Positions 33,804 through 42,937 are shown, counted from the stretch's first letter. The stretch: 64,000 nt of DNA from an uncultured Eubacteriales bacterium (GCA_900316745.1 ONEB01000004.1:1-64000), one strand, 5' to 3'. Numbers and translations are program-made. Notes: generated from the letters alone by a model not told the origin.

Positions 33804-33808
33804 TAATA

Positions 33809-33841
33809 CCGCCTCAACCATCATTGGTTGAGGCGGCTTTT
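33809..33841 (+). terminator. Terminator after the small XRE gene
   Basis: Perfect 12-bp stem CCGCCTCAACCA/TGGTTGAGGCGG, 4-base loop, then CTTTT. Its stem matches the hairpin at 33098-33121 on the other side of the divergent gene pair. Confidence 0.75.
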
Positions 33842-34099
33842 GTATGGAGTAGTATAACAGCGCTAAACTATATCGCTACAGCGATATAGTGATATAATAT
33901 TCAGTTTCGTCTGTATTTCGCGAAATCGGAAAAAGCGGACAAAATTGAAGAGAAATATATAGAAAACACGGACAATTATAAATTATCACGAATCATTTTC
34001 AACTTTGTTTCGCATACAAGCGAAATTTAAACGAAATTATTTCGCATAATTTCGCGAAATAGTTGATTCATTTCGCGAAATCGGGTATAATGATTTCGC
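33842..34099. promoter_or_regulatory. Operator cluster and promoter before the HTH-AAA-PDDEXK gene
   Basis: AT-rich and gene-free. The palindrome ATTTCGCGAAAT occurs three times (33915-33926, 34049-34060, 34070-34081; the last two are spaced exactly 21 bp). Related dyads are CGAAAT-T-ATTTCG (34032-34044) and TTTCGC-6-GCGAAA (34008-34025). The promoter TTGATT (34063-34068), 17-bp spacer, TATAAT (34086-34091) holds one palindrome in its spacer. ACTATATCGCTACAGCGATA near 33867 is a separate dyad. Confidence 0.7.
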
Positions 34100-34116
34100 A
34101 AAGGCAGGTGCTAAGT

Positions 34117-35952
34117 ATGACATTTATCAAAATCAGCGAGGCCGCAAAGAAGCTCGGAGTTTCTTCCCGTCGCCTTCAGCAGATGTGCAAAGAAGGCGAA
34201 ATTGATGGTGCAGTCAAAGAAGGGCGTCTGTGGAAGATCCCTGAAAACACTGTGCTTCCAGAGAAACGGGAATCAATCAAATCTTCTTTACCGCTCCCTT
34301 TGCCTGTCGGTGTCTCCAGCTATGTGGAAGCGGTCACGAATTACTACTATGTGGATAAAACGCTGTTGATCCGCGATTTCATTGATACGCTCCCGAAGGT
34401 ATCGCTGTTCACACGCCCGCGCCGCTTTGGAAAAACGCTGAACATGGATATGCTGCGCGTGTTCTTTGAAAAGAGTGACCGTGATACCTCAGTATATTTC
34501 CAAGACAAGGCAATCTGGCGCTGCGGGGAGCATTATCGCGCATTCCAGGGTAGATATCCTGTGATCTACCTCTCCTTCAAGGACGTGAAGTACAGCAACT
34601 GGGAGGATGCTCGGAAGGATATCTCCGAGTGTCTGGCTTCGGAGTTCGCGCGTCATGCGGAGCTCGCGGACAGCTCCAAATGCAACGCGCGTGAAAAGAC
34701 CTATTATCAAAGCATTGTGTCTGGTACGCCGGACGGCGTAGATCTGAGCAGATCTCTTTCAATGCTTTCGTCCATGCTTCACAAGCACTACGGAGAGGCC
34801 GCGGTTATCATTGTCGACGAATATGACACGCCGATCCAGCAGGGGCACCTCAACGGTTACTATCAGGAAGTTGTGGACTTCATTCGCAACCTGTTCTCCG
34901 GTGCGTTCAAGGATAATTCGGATCTGGCTTACGGTTTCCTGACCGGCATTCTGCGCGTGGCCAAGGAGAGCATTTTCAGCGGCATGAATAACCTGAAGGT
35001 ACAGACCATCATGGAGCCCCGCTTCAGCTCGTATTTTGGCTTCACGAAAGACGAGGTCGCTGAACTGCTGGCCTACTACGGAAAGAGCGAAAAGCTGAAC
35101 GAAGTGTGCGAATGGTATGATGGCTATCGGTTCGGTAACAGCGATATTTTCAATCCGTGGTCTGTCATCAATTACGTCGATGAAGGCTGCGTTCCGAAGG
35201 CCTTCTGGCAATCGACGGGCAGCAACGAGATTATCGGAGAAATCGCCGCAGCAGCAACGCCGGAGATCACGGAAAACCTGCGGAGGCTCATGCAGGGCGA
35301 GACGGTGACGACCTACATTGACACCGATGTGATCTATCCTCGCGTGACGGAGAACCCGGCAAGCATTTACAGCTTTCTTCTCATTACGGGCTATCTGAAA
35401 AATGCAGAGATCGTCCCTCAGGCGGATGGCAACTTCATGTGCAGAGTGGAGATCCCGAATAAGGAAATCACATTCGTCTATTCCAAGGAGATCCTCTCCA
35501 AGGTCGTTCCGATTCAATCCCAATCCACGGCTGTAAAGATTCAGCAGGCAATCTTTGAGCGTGACTTCAAAAAGCTGCAAAGTGCGATCGAGGAGTTTAT
35601 AGTTCAGACCATAAGTCACCTTGACGGCAGTAACGAGGGATTCTATCACGGCCTGATGCTTGGTCTGTGCTCGGCTGTAAATAATGCTTATCGGCTCAAA
35701 TCCAACCGTGAAGCTGGGTTTGGACGCTTTGATATTGAACTCCTTCCGCTCTTCCCGGACTTGCCCGGCTTCATCATCGAACTGAAGGCTACCAGAGAAA
35801 AATCTGTGGATCTGGAAAAGCTCGCTGACGAAGCACTTGAGCAGATCAAAGATAAGCAATATTCGCTGGAAATGCAGGAAGCCGGGGTTAAAGAAATCCA
35901 CTGCATTGGAATCGCCTTCCGGGGCAAGGAAGTGTGCATTAAGAGCGAGTAA
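34117..35952 (+). CDS. HTH-AAA-ATPase-like-PDDEXK nuclease fusion
   Basis: A 611-residue protein. An N-terminal HTH_17/MerR-like DNA-binding domain (about 1-50: FIKISEAAKKLGVSSRRLQQ) is fused to the AAA-ATPase-like domain (Walker A RPRRFGKT at 100-107, Walker B AVIIVDEYDTPIQ near 228) and a C-terminal PD-(D/E)XK domain (GFGRFDIELLPLF then GFIIELKATRE). Homologues without HTH are abundant in gut bacteria and of uncertain role, suspected mobile or defence. The start at 34117 follows GCAGGTG; the frame extends upstream into the promoter. The N-terminal HTH makes it the natural candidate to bind the palindromes in front of its own gene. Confidence 0.78.
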   Translation: MTFIKISEAAKKLGVSSRRLQQMCKEGEIDGAVKEGRLWKIPENTVLPEKRESIKSSLPLPLPVGVSSYVEAVTNYYYVDKTLLIRDFIDTLPKVSLFTRPRRFGKTLNMDMLRVFFEKSDRDTSVYFQDKAIWRCGEHYRAFQGRYPVIYLSFKDVKYSNWEDARKDISECLASEFARHAELADSSKCNAREKTYYQSIVSGTPDGVDLSRSLSMLSSMLHKHYGEAAVIIVDEYDTPIQQGHLNGYYQEVVDFIRNLFSGAFKDNSDLAYGFLTGILRVAKESIFSGMNNLKVQTIMEPRFSSYFGFTKDEVAELLAYYGKSEKLNEVCEWYDGYRFGNSDIFNPWSVINYVDEGCVPKAFWQSTGSNEIIGEIAAAATPEITENLRRLMQGETVTTYIDTDVIYPRVTENPASIYSFLLITGYLKNAEIVPQADGNFMCRVEIPNKEITFVYSKEILSKVVPIQSQSTAVKIQQAIFERDFKKLQSAIEEFIVQTISHLDGSNEGFYHGLMLGLCSAVNNAYRLKSNREAGFGRFDIELLPLFPDLPGFIIELKATREKSVDLEKLADEALEQIKDKQYSLEMQEAGVKEIHCIGIAFRGKEVCIKSE

Positions 35953-35993
35953 TGAAGACTAAGCACAATCAACTATAACAAGGAGATCAAGCT

Positions 35994-37007
35994 GTGGACA
36001 ACGTAGAGAGACAAAAGTTTTGGGATACACTGTGTTCTTTGACTGGTGAGGATATTGAGGCCGATGCAAGAACGGTTAAAGACACTATCATTTATCCAAG
36101 ATTCTTATATCGGTTTCGCTCCGTTTCGGTTTCTTCAATTGAAGCACTCCAAACAAATAAGCTTTATTTCTCAAAAGCAAATTATTATGATGATCCTTTT
36201 GACACTCTGATAAAGATCAATTATGATGCGCTTCATCGATATACAAAAGACTTGCTTGCATCTCCATCCTTGTATGATCGCCTAAGCACTTTAAGCGAGG
36301 CAACCGGAATTGCAGAACAAGTTTGGAAAGATTCGATTGATCAATTAAAACAGTTGGATGTCGATGTAATTCTGAGTAGAATCGATGCATTTCTAAAAGC
36401 CAATATTCAATCATATCTGAAAGAAAATATGTGGTCGATTTGCTTCTCCGAGGGTGCAACTAATGAAGCAATGTGGCTGAAGTATGCAGACCAATATAAA
36501 GGATTCTGTGTAATATATGATTTGAATGACGAAAACAATAAGCTATGCGGGAAGCAGGAAAAGTGTAAGAATTGTGTCGTAAATAGTGCAGGGGTATCTC
36601 TATATCCGGTTTACTATTCAGATGAAGGATATGATGCAACAGACTTTGCTAAAAACTTGATGACAGCTGTTCTTGCTTCAAATATGTTTTCGCCGGAAAT
36701 TGCAAACAAAGTCATTGCATCGCTTCCTAATGCGTTGTGGCAACAGGAAAGAATCACGCTTGTTAAATCGAAATGCCATGAATACGATGAAGAATGGAGA
36801 ATGCTGTTAAGAAACAACGCGCGTGGGCAAGTTATGCAGGAGTGGATTCCCTACGGAATCGCCTTCGGATTAAGGACAAGTGAGCGCGATAGGTTAATTA
36901 TTACTAGATCTGCTCAGGTAGCTGGCATTCAGCACTTTTTTGAAACCTTTATCAACGATGAGAACCGATTAGATATTCGTGAGATAACTCTTAATGCTAA
37001 AGAGTAG
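35994..37007 (+). CDS. DUF2971 protein
   Basis: A 337-residue protein with DUF2971 marks: YRFRSVSVSSIEALQTNKLYFSKANYYDDPFD near the N terminus (two shorter pieces: RFLYRFRSV, NKLYFS, DDPFD), then WLKYADQYKGFCVIYD and EYDEEWRM. The biochemical role is not established; homologues are frequent in defence islands and mobile DNA. The GTG start follows AAGGAGAT. It lies 41 bp after the HTH-AAA-PDDEXK gene on the same strand and probably shares its promoter. Confidence 0.78.
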   Translation: MDNVERQKFWDTLCSLTGEDIEADARTVKDTIIYPRFLYRFRSVSVSSIEALQTNKLYFSKANYYDDPFDTLIKINYDALHRYTKDLLASPSLYDRLSTLSEATGIAEQVWKDSIDQLKQLDVDVILSRIDAFLKANIQSYLKENMWSICFSEGATNEAMWLKYADQYKGFCVIYDLNDENNKLCGKQEKCKNCVVNSAGVSLYPVYYSDEGYDATDFAKNLMTAVLASNMFSPEIANKVIASLPNALWQQERITLVKSKCHEYDEEWRMLLRNNARGQVMQEWIPYGIAFGLRTSERDRLIITRSAQVAGIQHFFETFINDENRLDIREITLNAKE

Positions 37008-37010
37008 TGT

Positions 37011-37042
37011 AATCCCGAGATTCAGGATTGAATCTCGGGATT
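37011..37042 (+). terminator. Hairpin after the DUF2971 gene
   Basis: Perfect 14-bp stem with a 4-base loop directly after the stop; no T-run, so termination would be weak or factor-assisted. Confidence 0.5.
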
Positions 37043-37116
37043 GTGATACTCTCGCAGTATATTATTGTTCGCAGCTCTACTCTGTAATAGTAGAAAAGTG
37101 TGAAAGCAGATAGATG

Positions 37117-38583
37117 TCAGTTCAGAAAAAAGTCATCGATTTCTTCCTCGCTCTTAAGAAGATCCTCCAATGGGACTCCAACATATTGCGCAAGCTTAAC
37201 GGAGCCAGAAAATGCATCTTTAATATCAAAAGCAAAGGCGCTTTCGAGGAGCATAAAATACTGTTTCAGTTCGGAATTGATCCTATTAACGTACTCTCTA
37301 TATTGCTTGTCCAGTTGCTTCTCTGACTGTTCGATTTCGCGTAGATATCTCTCAAGAAGCTGACGCTCTTTCTTTTTCAGACTGTCCTTTGCGACTTGAT
37401 ACATTAATGTACCAATCGTATTTCCTATTACTGCTCCAAGGACCGGAATTGGTATCACTGCTTGACCAATAAACGAGGAAAGTGCACTAACAGAAACATC
37501 AACACAAAGCACTTCAGAATTGACAAGAAACTCTGCTTCAGATATTGAGCCGATGCGGAGAAGGTGTGCTTGCTGAGCAATGCCAAACGAAGCGGTAACT
37601 AGAGAATTAGCAACGGCTGCAGGCGTCGCTGTGTAGTTAGTAAGCGCGTAAATGCTTGCGCCGCGGACTCCGCCTTTAGCAAAGCTGACGCCTGATTCTT
37701 TAAGAATTTCGCTCCAGTCGTCTGTTGAGAAGTCCTTGATTTGTTTCCCGTCTCGGATTTTTCGAATAATAGCTGCACAAAAAGTAAATCCGCCCTCAAA
37801 AGCGGCAGCAGTTGAAGTAGCTTTTATTCCTTCTGCTATTGTTGGCTTGCTTTTGGCATAGGCCTGTTTTCTTAGAGCCTTGTCCGTCTCCTTAAGTGAT
37901 GTTTTTTCCGCCTTTAAGGTATCGCTTATTACGCCTTTTTGAACTGCTTTATAGGAGAGTTGGGAGGGCTCAATATCTGACACTCTGATATCGCCTTGCT
38001 CAAAAAAACTGTGAACTTCCTTCCACTGCTTCAGAGAGAACTCACTGTTACTAGTGGGCATTTTATAAGCCTGCTCCTCAGGGATTGAAAGAAGATACAT
38101 TATTTTTTCGTAATGGTCCTGAGGGATTTGATATTTCCTGCCTGTTGAAAGAAACCAAGGATAAGCTTCGAAATGTTGTTTAATTGCTTGTAGAGAGAGG
38201 TGATTGCCAGCATTAACAAACTTCTGCTGAATCTCAATACCATCGCGGATCAAATCTGCAGGACCGTTGTCATTAACCCATATGTAATTAGGAGCTTTTC
38301 CCGCAATTTCTCTGCGCGCATTACCAATTCCGCATTCAGCAATTTCAGCAATAAAGCCATGCATTCCTTTTTCGCCGCCACGATTTCGGATAATTATCTC
38401 ATCTTTTATGGTATTAAAAGTATCATCAATAGTGCTCATCGCTTTTTCGAGATTGGTGTCTTGTGCGTTTAAGGTGCGGGATAGAGTTTCCAACCTCACA
38501 GAATTTAGATAATTGATCCAGGAAGCAATGGCTTGCTCCTGATTACTCTTCTCAAGCCTTTCTCTTTTTCTTGTCTGTATCAT
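37117..38583 (-). CDS. 488-residue protein with central hydrophobic segments, unknown (membrane pair, gene 2)
   Basis: Not recognised by name. The N-terminal part (about 60-190) has GEKGMHGFIAEIAE, YIWVNDNGPADLIRDGIEIQ and GRKYQIPQDHYEKI; the D-x-I-E-x-Q-x-K pattern is reminiscent of a degenerate nuclease core but is not diagnostic. The middle to C-terminal part has hydrophobic stretches (TAAAFEGGFTFCAAI, VSALSSFIGQAVIPIPVLGA, IGNTIGTLMYQV), then a coiled coil (KKKERQLLERYLREIEQSEK). The ATG at 38583 has GAGG upstream and overlaps the preceding gene by 32 bp, so the two are coupled. Confidence 0.65.
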   Translation of the reverse strand: MIQTRKRERLEKSNQEQAIASWINYLNSVRLETLSRTLNAQDTNLEKAMSTIDDTFNTIKDEIIIRNRGGEKGMHGFIAEIAECGIGNARREIAGKAPNYIWVNDNGPADLIRDGIEIQQKFVNAGNHLSLQAIKQHFEAYPWFLSTGRKYQIPQDHYEKIMYLLSIPEEQAYKMPTSNSEFSLKQWKEVHSFFEQGDIRVSDIEPSQLSYKAVQKGVISDTLKAEKTSLKETDKALRKQAYAKSKPTIAEGIKATSTAAAFEGGFTFCAAIIRKIRDGKQIKDFSTDDWSEILKESGVSFAKGGVRGASIYALTNYTATPAAVANSLVTASFGIAQQAHLLRIGSISEAEFLVNSEVLCVDVSVSALSSFIGQAVIPIPVLGAVIGNTIGTLMYQVAKDSLKKKERQLLERYLREIEQSEKQLDKQYREYVNRINSELKQYFMLLESAFAFDIKDAFSGSVKLAQYVGVPLEDLLKSEEEIDDFFLN

Positions 38584-39769
38584 GTTCATCCTCTGTTGCA
38601 AGTACTTTGCTTATCAAAAGGGAGAGCGATTTGGTATTATTTACAACTGCTCCAAGAAGGTGTTTTTGATCATCTGTAAATGCCGTGTAGTCACCGGAAT
38701 GTAAAGCGCAACAAGTGCCAAATTGTTCCAGAAGACTCTTGTTTAGGCTATCGGTTTGAATGGTTATAGCGTCAATCTCTGATTTTAATGATTTGAGTGC
38801 GTGTGTACAGTTTTGAATTCTGGAGACTTCATCTTTTTTGCTTTCCTGAAGATTCTTCCTTTTACGCCAAAGCAATAGAACACTCATTAGCGCAGAACCA
38901 CCTGCTACACCCCAGCCAACCGGCCCAGCAAGAGCAAGGAGAGCTTGACCGGCTGCCATCCCTGAGCCACCTGCAGCCAACGCACCGCCGCCTAGCCACG
39001 CTAATGCAGCATTAGTGGCTGCGGCACCACTGAGTGCAGAAATAGCAGTGCCAGTTGATGCGGTTCCAAAAGTGGTCGCAACCCACATGGCTGCTGTAGG
39101 TGCCATGCTGGCAACAGCAGCTCCAGCAGCAACACCTGCGCCTGCACTTCCAGCAGCGACCTTTGCGGCTTTTTGCTCTCTCAAGCCAAAATCTATTGCA
39201 TCACGAAACTTGTTTTTTTGAACGATGATTTCTTCGATCTCTTTGTCAAATTCCTTCGGATGCTTAGCGATGCTATTTATTAGTATTTCGATTTTTTCAA
39301 TTATCCGGGCAGATTCCTGCCGTGTTTCTAAAAGCAGTTCTCCGGAAGAGTTAACTTCCTGATAGGCATGATTATATTCGCTGGTGGAGCGTTCTAGCTT
39401 CCTGTCTAAGGCTTTTGCAGGATCTAATAGATCTATAGTTTCATCAACCGCCACTTTCAGTCTTTCTTCATCGTCAGTTAAAGAAAGCTTTTTACTATCG
39501 CAATATTGAATATACTCGGTAAAAGCTGCTTCGCTTTTCTCAAAATCCTTTTTGACTTTAAGTTTTTCGAACGTACTAATTTTCTTCCCAATTCCAGAGG
39601 CACGGTTGTATGTAGTCTGGATGTTTGAAATGTGGTTAGATATTGAGTGCTTTTTCCACTTTCTAACCAGTTCCCATATGACATAGGTTCTTTTTGATAA
39701 TACAAGATATGCAAGAATCGCAAAAACAATAGCGCAAACGGCAATGAATGCGATTAGAACTCCGCTCAC
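38552..39769 (-). CDS. 405-residue membrane protein with glycine-zipper region (membrane pair, gene 1)
   Basis: An N-terminal transmembrane anchor (VLIAFIAVCAIVFAILAYLV), a charged coiled-coil stretch to about residue 200, then about 90 residues of Gly/Ala-rich hydrophobic repeats (AGVAAGAAVASMAPTAAMW, GGGALAAGGSGMAAGQALL) ending in GSALMSVLLLWRKRK, then another coiled coil. Glycine zippers occur in pore-forming and membrane-remodelling proteins. GTG at 39769 has AGAGGG upstream; the TTG at 39787 is an alternative. Possibly a membrane effector; no defence family name can be given. Confidence 0.65.
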   Translation of the reverse strand: MSGVLIAFIAVCAIVFAILAYLVLSKRTYVIWELVRKWKKHSISNHISNIQTTYNRASGIGKKISTFEKLKVKKDFEKSEAAFTEYIQYCDSKKLSLTDDEERLKVAVDETIDLLDPAKALDRKLERSTSEYNHAYQEVNSSGELLLETRQESARIIEKIEILINSIAKHPKEFDKEIEEIIVQKNKFRDAIDFGLREQKAAKVAAGSAGAGVAAGAAVASMAPTAAMWVATTFGTASTGTAISALSGAAATNAALAWLGGGALAAGGSGMAAGQALLALAGPVGWGVAGGSALMSVLLLWRKRKNLQESKKDEVSRIQNCTHALKSLKSEIDAITIQTDSLNKSLLEQFGTCCALHSGDYTAFTDDQKHLLGAVVNNTKSLSLLISKVLATEDEHDTDKKKRKA

Positions 39770-39884
39770 TAATATCCCTCTTCTCAAACTATTATCTTAA
39801 TTGTGCATTCATACGACATGGATTATAACCAGTGGCTGATATTAGCTTAATTCATTCATATTTGCCTGTCAAGGCTTGATAAAA

Positions 39885-39932
39885 AAGTGCGGTATCAGAG
39901 TTCCTGTAAGGAATCCAATATCGCACTTTTTG
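39885..39932. terminator. Bidirectional hairpin terminator
   Basis: A-run, AGTGCG stem, interrupted long pairing around a GTTCC/GGAAT core, CGCACT, T-run: works on both strands. It lies upstream of the minus-strand membrane pair and insulates it. Confidence 0.65.
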
Positions 39933-39947
39933 CTGATTTATTAGTAT

Positions 39948-40090
39948 TCACATTTCAGCTAGTCTAACAATCACCCTATCCACATCCTCCGTTTCGAATC
40001 CCTCCGCTGCCAGCTTGTTTCTAAGCTCCATGAGACATTAACGGATGAGCTTTCGTTTGGCGGGGGACAGCAGGACGGCACGGAAAAGTT
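39948..40090 (-). pseudogene. Decayed copy of the 53-residue TnpV-associated protein
   Basis: On the minus strand this reads AVLLSPAKRKLIR, stop, CLMELRNKLAAEGFETEDVD, VIVRLAEM, stop: clearly a paralogue of the protein at 43649-43810, with a Tyr-to-stop change and no start region. It marks an older insertion of the same mobile module near the MFS gene. Confidence 0.8.
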
Positions 40091-40269
40091 GCTAACGCAT
40101 AGCAACCCTATAATAAGACAAAATCCAGTTTGTTGGGGTGAATGGATCAAAAAGAATACTCAGATAAGTTTACATAATATCAGCGCCGTCCTTGACCTAT
40201 TCCACGAAGGAGGGCACTGATCATAACAAGTCTATTATGTATGTGGATTACTTAGAGCCTTTGTGACAT
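40091..40269. other. Short intergenic stretch
   Basis: No gene seen. GCTAACGCATAGCAAC (about 40091-40106) is a small imperfect dyad; the rest holds no recognisable signal. Confidence 0.3.
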
Positions 40270-41445
40270 CTACTTTTGTCTCTGCGTTCCGAGAATGGCG
40301 AGCACAACGCCGAGGGCGGTGATGCCGCAGGCGATCCAGAGGACGGCCGGCACCGGCAGCGCGTCATACAGTTTGCCGGCGGCAAGACTTGCGAGCACGG
40401 CGCCGAGCGTCGTCATACTGAAGGCGAGAGACTGCGCCTTGGCGCTGTCCTCAAACGGAACCGTCTCCGCCACATAGTCCACGATCGCCGCCGTGTAGAG
40501 CGCAAAGCTCGGCGCCTGCAGCAGAAACACCGCAAACAGCAGCGGCACACTGGCCGCGAGCGGCATGGCCGCCGCCTTGAGCGCGAAAAACACGAAGGCA
40601 ATGCGCATCAGATCCGCGCTGCGGCGCCCGCCGCGCAGCCTGCCGAAAAAGACCATGACCGGGATCTCCACCGCCGCCATGAAGCCGTTTAAGAGACCCA
40701 TGGTGCCCGTATCACCGCCGGCATAGCGCGTGACATTGATGAGGAAGTTGGTGGAGGTGTTGTGGCCAAAGAAGATGAGCGCCGCACCGACCAGAAGCAC
40801 GGTAAATCTCGGCTCGCCGCGCAGAAACGCCGCCATCGTGCGGCCGCGGGCGGAAAACGCCTCCGCCTTTTTCTCCCCGGGCACATAGCCCCTGCGTAGC
40901 CATGCGTGCGCCAGCGCCTGCGCAAGCACCATCAAGAGTCCCGCCCACGGCAGCACGCGCACACCGGCGGCCTTGACGATCGCGCCGAGCGCTGTGCTCA
41001 TGAGTACGAAGCAGCCCGAGCCGACGCCGCGAGCCACACCGTAATTCACCGCCTGTCCGCTGTGGACACAGTCCACAAAGAGCTTGAGATTGAGCGAATT
41101 GAGGCTGATGGAAAAGGCGATAAACAGCGCGAAGGCCGCGCTCGTGACCGCACCCATCACCGGATGAAGTGCCAGCGCAAGCAGCGCCGCCGCCTGCAGC
41201 GCCAGCCACGGCCAGATCAGACGCCACGCCGTGAGCGTCTCGCTGCGGTCAATGCGGGCGGAGAGCTCCGGCCCCAGCACCGCGCCGAGCAGATTTCCCA
41301 CCGCCATCACGACGCCGAGCTGCGCATTCGTATAACCAAGCCCCTGCAGATACACCGCGGCGAAGCTGATGCACACACAATAGCCCATCCAGAAAGAGCC
41401 CTGCACGGCGGAGTACCGACCCGTGAGGGCGTTTTTTTGTTCCAT
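40270..41445 (-). CDS. MFS transporter
   Basis: A 391-residue 12-helix major facilitator protein. It begins MEQKNALTGRYSAVQGSFWM, followed by helix 1 (GYCVCISFAAVYLQGLGY), the characteristic loop GPELSARIDR and repeated hydrophobic helices to the end. The build resembles the nucleoside/sugar proton symporter branch. The start at 41445 is chosen because the upstream extension crosses promoter DNA, and AGGGAGAG is present upstream. GC-rich, like the host backbone. Confidence 0.82.
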   Translation of the reverse strand: MEQKNALTGRYSAVQGSFWMGYCVCISFAAVYLQGLGYTNAQLGVVMAVGNLLGAVLGPELSARIDRSETLTAWRLIWPWLALQAAALLALALHPVMGAVTSAAFALFIAFSISLNSLNLKLFVDCVHSGQAVNYGVARGVGSGCFVLMSTALGAIVKAAGVRVLPWAGLLMVLAQALAHAWLRRGYVPGEKKAEAFSARGRTMAAFLRGEPRFTVLLVGAALIFFGHNTSTNFLINVTRYAGGDTGTMGLLNGFMAAVEIPVMVFFGRLRGGRRSADLMRIAFVFFALKAAAMPLAASVPLLFAVFLLQAPSFALYTAAIVDYVAETVPFEDSAKAQSLAFSMTTLGAVLASLAAGKLYDALPVPAVLWIACGITALGVVLAILGTQRQK

Positions 41446-41582
41446 CTTAAAGCTCTCCCTAAAAAAATTGGCAGCGCAAATATTAGCACCCAAATTGTGG
41501 CGTGTCAAGCCGAATTTGCACTCGAAACCCCGAGTATCATTCAAAGACTGCCCATAAACGACAACAATTTTTGCTACAGCAT

Positions 41583-41711
41583 TCAGAACGTTATGGTGTG
41601 CCCGAAGAGCTTCGCGAGCAGGCGATGAAGTATCTGGATGATATGCAAAAGAAGATTCTTCGCGGCTTCCATATTCAGTGCAAATCGCATGAGATTTGTT
41701 TTGAAAACTGA
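41583..41711 (+). pseudogene. Coding relic
   Basis: An open stretch reading ERYGVPEELREQAMKYLDDM then KKILRGFHIQCKSHEICFEN, without start codon or ribosome binding site. It looks like the C-terminal end of a lost gene; family unknown. Confidence 0.3.
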
Positions 41712-41792
41712 TATTTCGGGGAAGAAAGAATAGCTCAAATGTTGAATCCAGTGTTTCTTCAAGTGGAATGCACGGCGATTTCCTGAAAGAAA

Positions 41793-41821
41793 TTGCCGTA
41801 CATTCTTATTTGTGATATGAT
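41793..41821 (+). promoter_or_regulatory. Promoter of the CorA gene
   Basis: TTGCCG (41793-41798), 17-bp spacer, TATGAT (41816-41821). The box sequences and spacer are almost the same as in the promoter at 45841-45869. Confidence 0.65.
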
Positions 41822-41867
41822 GTAAAACAGAGTGTTTTCCGGACATATCAAGAAAGGAAATGGAGCT

Positions 41868-42791
41868 ATGAGCTACTATCTTTTAAGAGAGACCATACAG
41901 CCTTGTGCAAAGCCAGATGTTTTCGGAAATGCCACTACCCAGTTTGTTGCTGTCCTGACAACGCCTGAATGGGAACTTGAGAGGGAGAGCTTCGATATGG
42001 GCATCGAGCTTGATCTGGATACCCGAGACATCCACAACACCAAGGCTGAGGTCAACTATGACTCGCTGACAGGATCCTTTCAGATCCCCGACCGGGAAGA
42101 TCTGAGAGGAAAAGAATCCTGTTTTGCCTTTGCCTTGGACGAAAAAGGCGTCGTTTTTATCGATGACAGCGGCAAGGCGGAACAGATGATCGATTTCATT
42201 CGCCGCACAAAGCGCTGGCGTGAGCCAAGTCTGGAACGTTTCCTGTATGATTTTCTGGAGCAGATCGTTGCGCGCGATTTGTCGATCATGGAGCGCTACG
42301 AATCTGAGTTGAATCAAATCGAGGATGAGGTCTTGTCTTCTGATGGCCAGGGGAATCTGGCCCGAGTCAACGAGATTCGCAGTGATATCCGCAGGCTCCT
42401 TGTTCATTATGAGCAGCTCATGGATATGACACAGGAACTGGAGGAGAATGAAAATGGCTTCTTCAGTGAAGATAACTTGCGCTATATCCACCTTTTCATG
42501 AACTATTTAACCAGACGGCACAGCACGGCAACGTCACTCCGCGATTATACGATTCAGGTACGGGATCTCCATAACACACAACTGGAGGTTCGTCAAAACA
42601 AGACTATGACACTTCTTACCGTCATTACAACCATCTTTATGCCGCTGACTCTCATCGCGGGCTGGTATGGTATGAATTTTCGATATATGCCTGAGCTGGA
42701 GTGGCGGTATGGTTATCTGGCAGTTTTCGTTTTGAGCGTTGCAATAATAGTCTCTTGCCTGATCCTTTTCAAAAGGAAAAAGTGGTTATAA
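41868..42791 (+). CDS. corA: CorA-like divalent cation transporter
   Basis: A 307-residue CorA-family protein. A large cytoplasmic domain with long helices (ERYESELNQIEDEVLSSDGQ) is followed by two C-terminal transmembrane helices; the selectivity motif GMNF is in IAGWYGMNFRY, and the tail is KRKKW. CorA forms pentameric Mg2+ (Co2+/Ni2+) channels in the inner membrane. The start ATG at 41868 follows GAAAGGAAATGGAGC. Single-gene transcript from a clear promoter. Confidence 0.88.
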   Translation: MSYYLLRETIQPCAKPDVFGNATTQFVAVLTTPEWELERESFDMGIELDLDTRDIHNTKAEVNYDSLTGSFQIPDREDLRGKESCFAFALDEKGVVFIDDSGKAEQMIDFIRRTKRWREPSLERFLYDFLEQIVARDLSIMERYESELNQIEDEVLSSDGQGNLARVNEIRSDIRRLLVHYEQLMDMTQELEENENGFFSEDNLRYIHLFMNYLTRRHSTATSLRDYTIQVRDLHNTQLEVRQNKTMTLLTVITTIFMPLTLIAGWYGMNFRYMPELEWRYGYLAVFVLSVAIIVSCLILFKRKKWL

Positions 42792-42839
42792 GACTGTTCA
42801 ACAGCCTCAGAGTGCAAAAAGTATCATGCAGGACAAACC

Positions 42840-42861
42840 GCCGCCTCCAACCGGAGGCGGC
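42840..42861. other. Perfect hairpin after corA
   Basis: GCCGCCTCC-AACC-GGAGGCGGC: a strong stem without a T-run, 49 bp past the corA stop. Confidence 0.45.
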
Positions 42862-42937
42862 TGTGCTGCAGTCTGCTATATCGCTGCACAGTTTCCGCTC
42901 TGCGGGGGGACAGCGGGATCGCAAAGAAAAGATGAGC

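Noticed and set aside
34759-35901. 380-codon open frame on the minus strand
   Set aside because: Shadow of the HTH-AAA-PDDEXK gene.
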